A stretch of DNA of 64,000 bases from Mesobacillus jeotgali (GTDB lineage Bacteria > Bacillota > Bacilli > Bacillales > Cytobacillaceae): the NCBI RefSeq assembly GCF_002874535.1, contig NZ_CP025025.1, positions 3,185,312 to 3,249,311 on the forward strand. The letters run 5' to 3'. Positions within the stretch are counted from its first letter, which is position 1. Every line of letters begins with the position of its first letter. Below, in pieces: positions 36,535 through 43,909 of the stretch. The notes beneath the pieces are model-generated. The model did not search any database. It worked only from the letters and a program-made list of their open reading frames with translations, and was not told the DNA's origin. Position numbers and translations under genes: made by a program.

Positions 36535-37740
36535 TTAATTCACATGGTTAAAGATGTCGAACATAGGGATCATAATGGATGTGACGATTGTGCCTACAAG
36601 TCCAGCCAGTATGACGATCATGATCGGTTCAATTAATGATTTGAGTTGGTCTGTGCTTGTTTCTACTTCTTTTTCATAGAATTCGGCGACTTTTCCTAGC
36701 ATGCCATCCAGCGATCCCGTTTCTTCCCCGATTGAAATCATCTGGGTGACCAGAGGCGGGAAAGCCCAGTGGTTTTTCATCGGGCCTGTCATTGATTGTC
36801 CTATTTCAAGAGAGTCCCTGGACTCGCGCACTACCCTTGAAACCACTTCATTCTCTACAACATTTTCAACTATCGATAATGCTTGGAGAATAGGTACTGA
36901 ACTTGTGAACAAAGAACTTAAGGTCCTTGTCATCCGGGCAAGCACTGCTTTTTGCATCAGTTTCCCAAAGATCGGCATCCTTAAAATAGCGTAATCAAGA
37001 TAGTATTTCGATTTCTTATTTTTTTTCGCAAAGCTAAGTGCAACCACGACAGCCAAGAAGAACAGAAGGAGCAGCCACCAGTATCCCTGCATGAACTCGC
37101 TGGCACCAAGCACAAACTTGGTAATCTCCGGCAATTCCCCCCCGAAATCAGCGAACATCCCAACAAACGTAGGCACGACAGATACGAGAAGGAAAATGAC
37201 GACACCTATTGCAATCAGACCGATCACGGCAGGATATGTCAATGCCGCTACAACCTTTTGACGGGTATTATGCTGCTTTTCATAATGGTCGGCTAGGCGT
37301 TCGAGGGTCTCATCCATATTTCCACCCGCTTCGCCTGCTTTGATCATATTGATATACATGTTTGAAAAAACTTTGTCATGTTTGGCTGACGCCTGGGATA
37401 ATTGGTTGCCTTCCCTAAGCTCCGCTTCAACATCAAGCAGTGCTTTCCTTAATGCTTTGCTCTCTGTCTGTCTGGCAAGAATATTTGTAGACTCAACAAC
37501 CGATACACCAGCTTTCAACAAGGTTGCAAACTGGCGAAGGTAAATGACTAGGTGCTGAAGTTTAACTGGATTTCCAATGTTGATTTCTTTTGTTAGCAGA
37601 GTTTCCGGAACCTCGAATATTTCCGTTGTCCGGATTCCTTCATCACGAAGTTTTGCCAGTGCTTCACGTTTGGAACCAGCTGTTATTGTACCCGATCGCT
37701 TTTTAGTCCGGTCCCGTCCGGAGTATTTGAACCGTGCCAT
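36535..37740 (-). CDS. pilC: Type IV pilus platform protein PilC
   Basis: A 401-residue polytopic protein with two GspF domains. The first (about 65-190) contains QHLVIYLRQFATLLKAGVSV and GNMDETLERLADHYE; the second (about 270-395) contains RTLSSLFTSSVPILQALSIV and EETGSLDGMLGKVAEFYE. Three membrane helices lie at about 165-190, 220-240 and 370-395. It couples the ATPases PilB and PilT to pilin insertion. Two bases separate it from pilT. Confidence 0.93.
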   Translation of the reverse strand: MARFKYSGRDRTKKRSGTITAGSKREALAKLRDEGIRTTEIFEVPETLLTKEINIGNPVKLQHLVIYLRQFATLLKAGVSVVESTNILARQTESKALRKALLDVEAELREGNQLSQASAKHDKVFSNMYINMIKAGEAGGNMDETLERLADHYEKQHNTRQKVVAALTYPAVIGLIAIGVVIFLLVSVVPTFVGMFADFGGELPEITKFVLGASEFMQGYWWLLLLFFLAVVVALSFAKKNKKSKYYLDYAILRMPIFGKLMQKAVLARMTRTLSSLFTSSVPILQALSIVENVVENEVVSRVVRESRDSLEIGQSMTGPMKNHWAFPPLVTQMISIGEETGSLDGMLGKVAEFYEKEVETSTDQLKSLIEPIMIVILAGLVGTIVTSIMIPMFDIFNHVN

Positions 37741-37742
37741 TT

Positions 37743-38783
37743 TTACACCAACTTCTCCTGTAAGTATGGTTCAGCGGCCTCTCTTGAGATAATCCCTTGC
37801 TGGAGTAATTCTTTAATGCTCATCTCAAGCGTATGCATGCCATAAATCCTTGAAGTTTGCATGATGCTCATGATTTGGTGAATTTTTTCGTTGCGGATCA
37901 AGTTCGCCACAGCCGCATTGTTGATTAGTATTTCTGTTGCTCCCCTGCGACTCTTTTTATCGGCCGTTGGAAAAAGCCTTTGCGATATGACCGAAACTAG
38001 AACAGATGCAAGCTGGATTCGGATTTGAGCTTGCTGTCCAGAGGGAAAAACATCAATGATCCTGTTGATCGTTGCCGGAGCACTTGAAGTATGTAGTGTA
38101 CCAAGCACAAGATGACCAGTTTCCGCTGCCGTAATCGCTGTCTGAATCGTATCAAGGTCACGCATCTCTCCAACAAGGATGACGTCAGGATCCTGACGGA
38201 GTGCTGCCCGCAGGCCATTCGCGAAATTATTTGTATCGAAACCAACCTCGCGTTGGTCGATAATACTATTTCCATGTTTGTGGAGATATTCAATCGGATC
38301 CTCTAGTGTGACGATATGCTTGCTCATATTTTTATTAATATACTGGATCATAGCAGCAAGTGTGGTTGATTTGCCGCTTCCGGTCGGTCCTGTTACAAGC
38401 ACAAGGCCTTGAGGCTTATCAGCAATTTTTTTTAGGATAGATGGCATTTCCAGCTCCTCAAGTGTAGGAATCCGGGTCGGCACAACACGCGCAGCGAGCG
38501 ACACACAGCCTCGCTGATGATATGCATTGATTCTGAACCTTGAAATCCCAGGTATTCCATAAGAAAAATCGAGTTCGCCTTTTGCCTTGAATTGATCCCA
38601 TAATTTTTCTGGAATGATCGCCTTTGCCATCCCTTCCGTATCTTCAGGGACAGTCACTTCGGTTCCGAATCTTTTCAAGTCACCATTGATCCTCATGATG
38701 GGCGGTATGCCGACAGTTATATGGATATCGGAAGCTTTTTGCTCGAAGCCCGAACTTAACAAGTGATCGATTTTATCTTTCAT
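37743..38783 (-). CDS. pilT: Type IV pilus retraction ATPase PilT
   Basis: A 346-residue hexameric ATPase that depolymerises the pilus. PAS-like N-terminal domain, Walker A GPTGSGKSTTLAAM, Asp box VTLEDPIEY, Walker B DPDVILVGEMRD, His box TGHLVLGTLHT, and the C-terminal AIRNLIRE-like helix as AVANLIRNEKIHQI. Competence pseudopilus systems (ComG) have no PilT, so its presence indicates a retractile pilus, possibly giving twitching motility. Confidence 0.95.
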   Translation of the reverse strand: MKDKIDHLLSSGFEQKASDIHITVGIPPIMRINGDLKRFGTEVTVPEDTEGMAKAIIPEKLWDQFKAKGELDFSYGIPGISRFRINAYHQRGCVSLAARVVPTRIPTLEELEMPSILKKIADKPQGLVLVTGPTGSGKSTTLAAMIQYINKNMSKHIVTLEDPIEYLHKHGNSIIDQREVGFDTNNFANGLRAALRQDPDVILVGEMRDLDTIQTAITAAETGHLVLGTLHTSSAPATINRIIDVFPSGQQAQIRIQLASVLVSVISQRLFPTADKKSRRGATEILINNAAVANLIRNEKIHQIMSIMQTSRIYGMHTLEMSIKELLQQGIISREAAEPYLQEKLV

Positions 38784-38796
38784 TCTTTCTCCCCGT

Positions 38797-40458
38797 TTAC
38801 TCTGTTATTGCCACTCTTAAAACTTCTTCTGTCGTTGTAAGTCCTTGTTTGACCTTCAAAAGACCATCATCAATTAAAAAGATTGTCTTGTTGCTTACTG
38901 CAATCTCCCTCAGCACGTTAATAGGCTCCTCGTTCATGATTGCTCTCCGTAATTCCCCGTCGATCTGCAATACCTCATGGATAGCGATACGCCCTCTGTA
39001 CCCCGTCATATTGCAGGAGGAGCAACCACTTCCCCTCCAAACCCTATCAATCTGAATGCCTCTTTTTAAAAAGATGTCAATCTCCCGTTTCGTTGGCTCA
39101 TGTACTTCAGCACAATCCCTGCAGACTCTTCTGACAAGTCTCTGTGCTACGATTCCGCTTAATGAAGACGCCACCAGGAAAGGTTCCACTCCCATATCGA
39201 TCATTCTTGTTATGGAGCTAAGCGCATCATTCGTATGGATGGTACTTAACACTAAATGTCCGGTCAAAGAGGCTCTGACAGAAACCTCTACTGTCTCTTT
39301 ATCACGAATTTCTCCGACCATGATGATGTCTGGGTCCTGGCGCAGGATTGACCTCAGCCCCGCAGCGAAAGTCATGCCAACATTTGTATTGACCTGTATT
39401 TGGTTGATTCCTTCCAATTGATATTCAACCGGATCCTCGATAGTGATGATATTTACTTCCTCACTGTTCAGCTTATTGAGCGCCGCATACAGTGTCGAAG
39501 ACTTGCCTGAACCAGTTGGGCCAGTGATCAAGACTATCCCATTCGGCCTGCTGATCATATCTTTAAAGCGCTCCAGATTGTGCTGGCTGAAACCAAGCTT
39601 TTCAACATCGTTCAACGAACTTCCCAGGTCGAGAATCCTCATAACAACCTTTTCTCCGAAAACAGTCGGCATGGTAGACACACGTAAATCGACCGGGTGA
39701 AAGTCAATATTGACCTTCATTCGTCCGTCCTGAGGAATCCGATTCTCTGTGATATCAAGGTTCGCCATGATTTTTATCCTGGCGATCAGAACATTTTGCA
39801 TATGCTTTGGCAGTACTCTTTCCACCCTGAGAATCCCATCCACGCGATATCGAATAATGACCTTTGTTTCCTGGGGATCAATATGGATATCGCTCGCCTT
39901 GCTGGTGGAAGCATTCGAAAGCAGCTGGTTCACCAGCCTGATGATCGGTGAATCGGCTTCATTCAGAGTTTCTTCTTTGATTGTTTCCATCGGAGCATTC
40001 AACTCCAACAGATCTTCAAAGCCTTCATTGCTGTCATAGTATTTATTGATTGCCCTGAGGATATCATCCTTGGTAGCTATAGCCGTTTCAACATGAAAAC
40101 CTGTTGAAAGCCTTAAATCGTCAACTGTAATAAAATCCATGGGATCAGCCATGGCGACAAACAGCTTATCCCCCTCTTTTTTCAAAGGAATGACTAAATT
40201 TCTTTTCGCCAAGTCCTTTGGTATCAAGGTGAGTAATTTCGTATCGAAAGGATAACGATACAAACTGATATGAGGAATGCCTAGCTGGAATTCCAGTACC
40301 TCGATGAGTTGTTGCTCTGTGATCAGTCCTTGTTGAAGCAATGCATCGCCCAGCTTTTGGCTTTCAGCTTTATTAGCCAGAGTATCCTGAAGCTGTTCAG
40401 CTTTAATCAGCCCTGTTTCAACTAACAGGTCCCCCAGCCGCTTTCGTGTTTGTCTCAT
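38797..40458 (-). CDS. pilB: Type IV pilus extension ATPase PilB (MshE/GspE family)
   Basis: A 553-residue ATPase that drives pilus polymerisation. The N-terminus (about 5-60) carries two tandem MshEN-like repeats, RLGDLLVETGLIKAEQL and KLGDALLQQGLITEQQL. In MshE and several PilB proteins this motif binds c-di-GMP; the final Gln of the first repeat is replaced by Lys here. The ATPase core has GPTGSGKSSTLY, ITIEDPVEYQ and MVGEIRDKETVE, and the four zinc cysteines CRDC and CSSC. The ATG at 40458 follows GGGAG by eight bases. Confidence 0.94.
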   Translation of the reverse strand: MRQTRKRLGDLLVETGLIKAEQLQDTLANKAESQKLGDALLQQGLITEQQLIEVLEFQLGIPHISLYRYPFDTKLLTLIPKDLAKRNLVIPLKKEGDKLFVAMADPMDFITVDDLRLSTGFHVETAIATKDDILRAINKYYDSNEGFEDLLELNAPMETIKEETLNEADSPIIRLVNQLLSNASTSKASDIHIDPQETKVIIRYRVDGILRVERVLPKHMQNVLIARIKIMANLDITENRIPQDGRMKVNIDFHPVDLRVSTMPTVFGEKVVMRILDLGSSLNDVEKLGFSQHNLERFKDMISRPNGIVLITGPTGSGKSSTLYAALNKLNSEEVNIITIEDPVEYQLEGINQIQVNTNVGMTFAAGLRSILRQDPDIIMVGEIRDKETVEVSVRASLTGHLVLSTIHTNDALSSITRMIDMGVEPFLVASSLSGIVAQRLVRRVCRDCAEVHEPTKREIDIFLKRGIQIDRVWRGSGCSSCNMTGYRGRIAIHEVLQIDGELRRAIMNEEPINVLREIAVSNKTIFLIDDGLLKVKQGLTTTEEVLRVAITE

Positions 40459-40482
40459 TTTTATCACTCCCGTCCCGAATGA

Positions 40483-41835
40483 TTATTTTGGCTGTTCATT
40501 CGGTTTACCCCATAGGCCGCCTTCATCTGCCCCTTGTTCACCATCATTAGCATGATCGTCATTTGGCTGCTGTTGTTCGCCGTCGCTGGCTGGTACAGTT
40601 GGATTTGTTCCGCTTGTTTGTCCCGAAGTACTGTCGTTTTGCTCAACTCCCGGAACCGTAACAGTATCTGAGCCAGTTGTTGAATCTGGAGCAGTTTGGA
40701 TAACTGCTGGTGCTAACGGAAGCACTTCGACCCGGTGGATAGGCGGATAAAAGTCCTCAGATATGAATTCATTTTTTAAGAGTTCTCCATTTTCACCGTA
40801 GATCTCCCTGTTGACCTTGATCAGCAAACCCGCTTTTCCTTCTGTCTGGACGGACTTTTGTCCTTGCTTGAGATGAGGAGAATATTGCTTGATTATCCTT
40901 GGTTTGAATTCCTGCTTATCTGAGGCAGTTATCTTGTATTCATATATTGGAGGTGGCCCTGTCACCACCACCTCCAGTTCCTGTCCATTTAGATTCAACT
41001 CTACCTTATAAGATGTATCGGTTGGGTTATAAAACTTCAAATCAAGATTTTTGGAAAAATCCACTTTAGTTTCATAACCTAAATCAATATTTTTTGGCAG
41101 CTGGCTGCTTATGTGTCTTTCGACGATTGAAATATCAGATTGCAGGAATGCCTTGTATAAGGCAGAACCCATCTGACTGAAGGTTGAAGCTGAAACATTT
41201 GCCAGGCCGTTTTCATTTGCATAGGCAGCAAGCGAAAACATTGAATCTGGCAATATATCGATTGGAACTAGCTCTACAATGAGCTCTGACTCAACATTAG
41301 AAGAAAGCTTGACAGAAGCAGTCGAAATAATGGCTGGTTCTTCAGCAGGAAGAAAGTCCTCAAGCTTGATTACAATTTCCGGAATTAGTTTTTGTGCGGA
41401 AGCTTGCATTTTGATAGTTAGTTTTTCAGTATCAAGTTTGGCCATGATTAAGGAAGGTAAGTTCAGATTATTTAATTCCGCCTCTTCCCAACGAACATAT
41501 AGTTCATTTTGTGCTCCACTGGTGGCAGAAGAAACAGAATTCTCAACCTCAAAAACAAAAGCGGTTGTGTTCACAGGGTAGTTTTGGCCTTTATAAACAA
41601 GCTGTACACTCGCCTGGGCTAACCAACTATCTACTTCCGTTTGAATATTAGCCGTTGCCTCGTCTTGTGACTTGTTTGAAACGTCAAAGCTTCCGATTAT
41701 CGTATTTTCAGAGAATGCTTGCTTCGCTGACGTCCGTGCGCTGAATATGTCCGAGCCAAAATATTTATAGCTGAATATAAAGATTGAAAGAACAGAAAGG
41801 ATCAGTGAAAACTTTACTATTTGCTGTCTTTTCAC
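40483..41835 (-). CDS. Membrane-anchored G5/VanW-like surface protein of the pilus operon
   Basis: About 450 residues from a GTG start with GGAGG eight bases upstream. One N-terminal membrane helix (about 8-25) anchors a large extracellular part. Residues about 30-200 are helical and beta mixed. About 225-320 resembles the end of a VanW domain (LDLKFYNPTDTSYKVELNLN). A G5-like domain follows (GQKSVQTEGKAGLLIKVNREIYG), and then a low-complexity Ser/Thr/Pro/Asp tail. It is the first gene of the pilB operon, 24 bp before pilB. The role is not known; wall passage, surface retention or adhesion are possible. Confidence 0.65.
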   Translation of the reverse strand: MKRQQIVKFSLILSVLSIFIFSYKYFGSDIFSARTSAKQAFSENTIIGSFDVSNKSQDEATANIQTEVDSWLAQASVQLVYKGQNYPVNTTAFVFEVENSVSSATSGAQNELYVRWEEAELNNLNLPSLIMAKLDTEKLTIKMQASAQKLIPEIVIKLEDFLPAEEPAIISTASVKLSSNVESELIVELVPIDILPDSMFSLAAYANENGLANVSASTFSQMGSALYKAFLQSDISIVERHISSQLPKNIDLGYETKVDFSKNLDLKFYNPTDTSYKVELNLNGQELEVVVTGPPPIYEYKITASDKQEFKPRIIKQYSPHLKQGQKSVQTEGKAGLLIKVNREIYGENGELLKNEFISEDFYPPIHRVEVLPLAPAVIQTAPDSTTGSDTVTVPGVEQNDSTSGQTSGTNPTVPASDGEQQQPNDDHANDGEQGADEGGLWGKPNEQPK

Positions 41836-42036
41836 TATGGAGTCCTCCAAGCATAAAAATAGTAATACATCTAAAAATTGAGAATCTGCATCGTTGATTC
41901 AATGAATGTAATTTATAAAACACATTTCCATTTCCCTACATCATCAGACAAAAATTCCTTTCATCATGTGACAAATTTCCCTATTACCTATTGTATAATA
42001 GATTTAGTAGATTTAGAAGGTGGGAGGTCAATAGTA
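41836..42036. promoter_or_regulatory. Divergent control region of the two pilus operons
   Basis: A 200-bp AT-rich gap between the two divergent pilus transcripts. On the plus strand TATAAT occurs at 41994-41999; the nearest -35-like GTGACA is 20 bp upstream, longer than the usual spacing, so the promoter is uncertain. No convincing minus-strand pair was found. Confidence 0.4.
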
Positions 42037-42453
42037 TTGGGTAATAAGTTGGGGGACCAAAATGGACTGACTTTACTGGAAGTTTTATTGTCAATTGTAA
42101 TTCTTTCCATCGTATTAACGTCCTTTGCAGGCTTTTTTAGCCAATCTGCATTGTTTGTGAAGAAAAATGAAGAAAAACTCAGTACTTCCCAGACCACCCA
42201 GAAAGTTGTAAATTTAATAGAACTAAACATTTCAAAAAGCAGATTACAAACAATTCCAGATTGTGCTGATTTAGAATGCACATTGAATGAAGACGCCCTA
42301 GAAGCGCTTTCCGGTCAAACCATTAATAGTACATATACTATATCGGCAAGTTTCACCCCTGGTGAAGAGAACTTAATCAAAGCCAAGGTAGCAATTATTG
42401 ACAGTGACGATCCTGAAAGTTCTTCGGAAACATTCACATATATAAGAAGGTGA
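42037..42453 (+). CDS. Minor pilin with prepilin leader (PilV/GspI-like)
   Basis: A 138-residue prepilin from a TTG start with GGGAGGTC seven bases upstream; the 53-codon extension beyond it has no signal. The leader GNKLGDQNG|LTLLE gives mature Glu5, followed by a hydrophobic helix (VLLSIVILSIVLTSFAGFF). The C-terminal part has two Cys close together (PDCADLECTL). First gene of the minor-pilin operon, divergent from the main pilus operon. Such minor pilins usually form the tip that primes assembly. Confidence 0.75.
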   Translation: MGNKLGDQNGLTLLEVLLSIVILSIVLTSFAGFFSQSALFVKKNEEKLSTSQTTQKVVNLIELNISKSRLQTIPDCADLECTLNEDALEALSGQTINSTYTISASFTPGEENLIKAKVAIIDSDDPESSSETFTYIRR

Positions 42454-42457
42454 GCAC

Positions 42458-42886
42458 ATGAACAACCAAAAAGGAATGTCATTAGTCGAGCTTCTTGCTG
42501 TAATTGCCATACTTTTCATCATTTCAGGAATTATCTATGGAGTATTTTTTACTTTCAATAACAATTACGATCGCATTTCACAAAAAACCAGTATGGACCA
42601 GTCTGCCAATCTAGTACTGGCAACCATTAAACAGTATCACCAAACAAATGATTCTTACTGGATCAAATATGACCAATCAGGAAAGCAAGCTTACATTGGC
42701 CAAGACACAGCTAATCATTTACTTGGTGATTCCCTATATGAGATGGAGATAAAAGTTGGCTACCCAACAACAACAACCATTGATAACCTAAAGATAGATT
42801 CACAGCACCCGCTTTCAGTTCAATTGACCTTAACTGATCAAAAAGGGCAGAAATATGAAGTTGAAACGACAGTGAAAAGGTATTAA
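42458..42886 (+). CDS. Minor pilin with prepilin leader (PilW/GspJ-like)
   Basis: A 142-residue prepilin with leader MNNQKG|MSLVE (Glu5 present) and hydrophobic helix LLAVIAILFIISGIIYGVFF, then a polar beta-rich domain without cysteine (YIGQDTANHLLGDSLYEMEI). It starts 4 bp after the previous stop. The family is clear from the leader; the specific PilW/GspJ name is by gene order only. Confidence 0.77.
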   Translation: MNNQKGMSLVELLAVIAILFIISGIIYGVFFTFNNNYDRISQKTSMDQSANLVLATIKQYHQTNDSYWIKYDQSGKQAYIGQDTANHLLGDSLYEMEIKVGYPTTTTIDNLKIDSQHPLSVQLTLTDQKGQKYEVETTVKRY

Positions 42887-42898
42887 GGAGGGATAGAA

Positions 42899-43873
42899 TT
42901 GGACTTAAAAAATGAAAGAGGCTATGCACTTGTCCTTGTATTAGTCATTATTACTATCACCTTCACCATGGCTCTTTCCATGAGCGGTATGGCGCTGTCT
43001 GCCCGCAAGCAATTCAATAAGACAGATGAGATGAACAAGGCAACTGACCTTGCGGAGATGGGAGTTGCACATTATGAAGCATGGCTTGCCAATACTGTCA
43101 TTGAAGCTAATTCTTTTGCGGATGCAAAAGCTGATACGGCCATCAAAAATAATAATGGCAATAAGAAACCTCATCCACATGGGAAGGTAAAGAAATGCAA
43201 GAAAAATACAAACCGCTGTACAGCTGAATATGATGAGTATTTCCTGGAAAATCTCAAATCAAGATTAGGTTCACTGAACAATAGTCTGATTAGGACTGTC
43301 GAAGATGATAATTTGTACGAAGTAAAAGACATCACCGTTTCAGATATCCAAGCTGATGAAACCATAACCGTCAAATTCAAAAGCTACGGAAAAACGAAAA
43401 ATGAAACTAAAATTCTTAATAGCACCATCACAATTGAAAAAAACGGAGAGAGCTTGGTGGGAGAGGCTAAGCCTGATAAATCAAGTTATCAAGTGGTTCA
43501 TTCAACTCCAATTGACTTAAAAGGACAGGATAAGCACCTGACTTTTGACTCATCTACTTACTTTGAAAAAAGTATTGAAGTCCGGGGTAATCGCATCATT
43601 AACGTGAACGGAAATGCTTTTTTTAAAGATAGGATTATCTTCTCAGGCACAGCTGACATTTTTGTTTTCGGAGATGCTATTTTTACTGTTCCACCTGAAT
43701 TTAATGGCAATGCTTATTCATTTTGTATATACGGAAACATCTATAAAATTGACAACCTGGGAAAATTGATTGAGTATACAGATTTCCCTTCTGGCAAAAA
43801 TAAGTCCTGCCCGCGGCCAGCGGACGATGAATGGTATATTAACCCTGACGATGGAATAAATGTGCAGTACTAA
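42899..43873 (+). CDS. Large minor pilin-like protein without Glu5 (PilX/GspK-like)
   Basis: 324 residues from a TTG start behind AAGGAGGG. The N-terminus NERG|YALVLVLVIITITF resembles prepilins but lacks the mature Glu5, as GspK-type tip proteins do. A Lys/His-rich loop with two Cys (GKVKKCKKNTNRC) follows. The C-terminal 120 residues show repeated short beta strands with Gly turns (IEVRGNRIINVNGNAFFKD; ADIFVFGDAIF) suggestive of a beta-helix. It is the last gene before a strong terminator. It is a candidate pilus tip or adhesin. Confidence 0.68.
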   Translation: MDLKNERGYALVLVLVIITITFTMALSMSGMALSARKQFNKTDEMNKATDLAEMGVAHYEAWLANTVIEANSFADAKADTAIKNNNGNKKPHPHGKVKKCKKNTNRCTAEYDEYFLENLKSRLGSLNNSLIRTVEDDNLYEVKDITVSDIQADETITVKFKSYGKTKNETKILNSTITIEKNGESLVGEAKPDKSSYQVVHSTPIDLKGQDKHLTFDSSTYFEKSIEVRGNRIINVNGNAFFKDRIIFSGTADIFVFGDAIFTVPPEFNGNAYSFCIYGNIYKIDNLGKLIEYTDFPSGKNKSCPRPADDEWYINPDDGINVQY

Positions 43874-43879
43874 GAATAG

Positions 43880-43908
43880 AAAAGGCTGACCCCCCAGGTC
43901 AGCCTTTT
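43880..43908. terminator. Bidirectional terminator, minor pilins/GGDEF gene
   Basis: Stem AAAAGGCTGACC/GGTCAGCCTTTT with a 5-nt loop between convergent genes. Confidence 0.85.
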
Positions 43909-43909
43909 C

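Noticed and set aside
37743-40458. pilB/pilT as competence ATPase ComGA or type II secretion
   Set aside because: Two distinct ATPases including a PilT with retraction-type motifs, plus PilMNO, fit a type IV pilus; no secretin or GspC/D-like genes are present.
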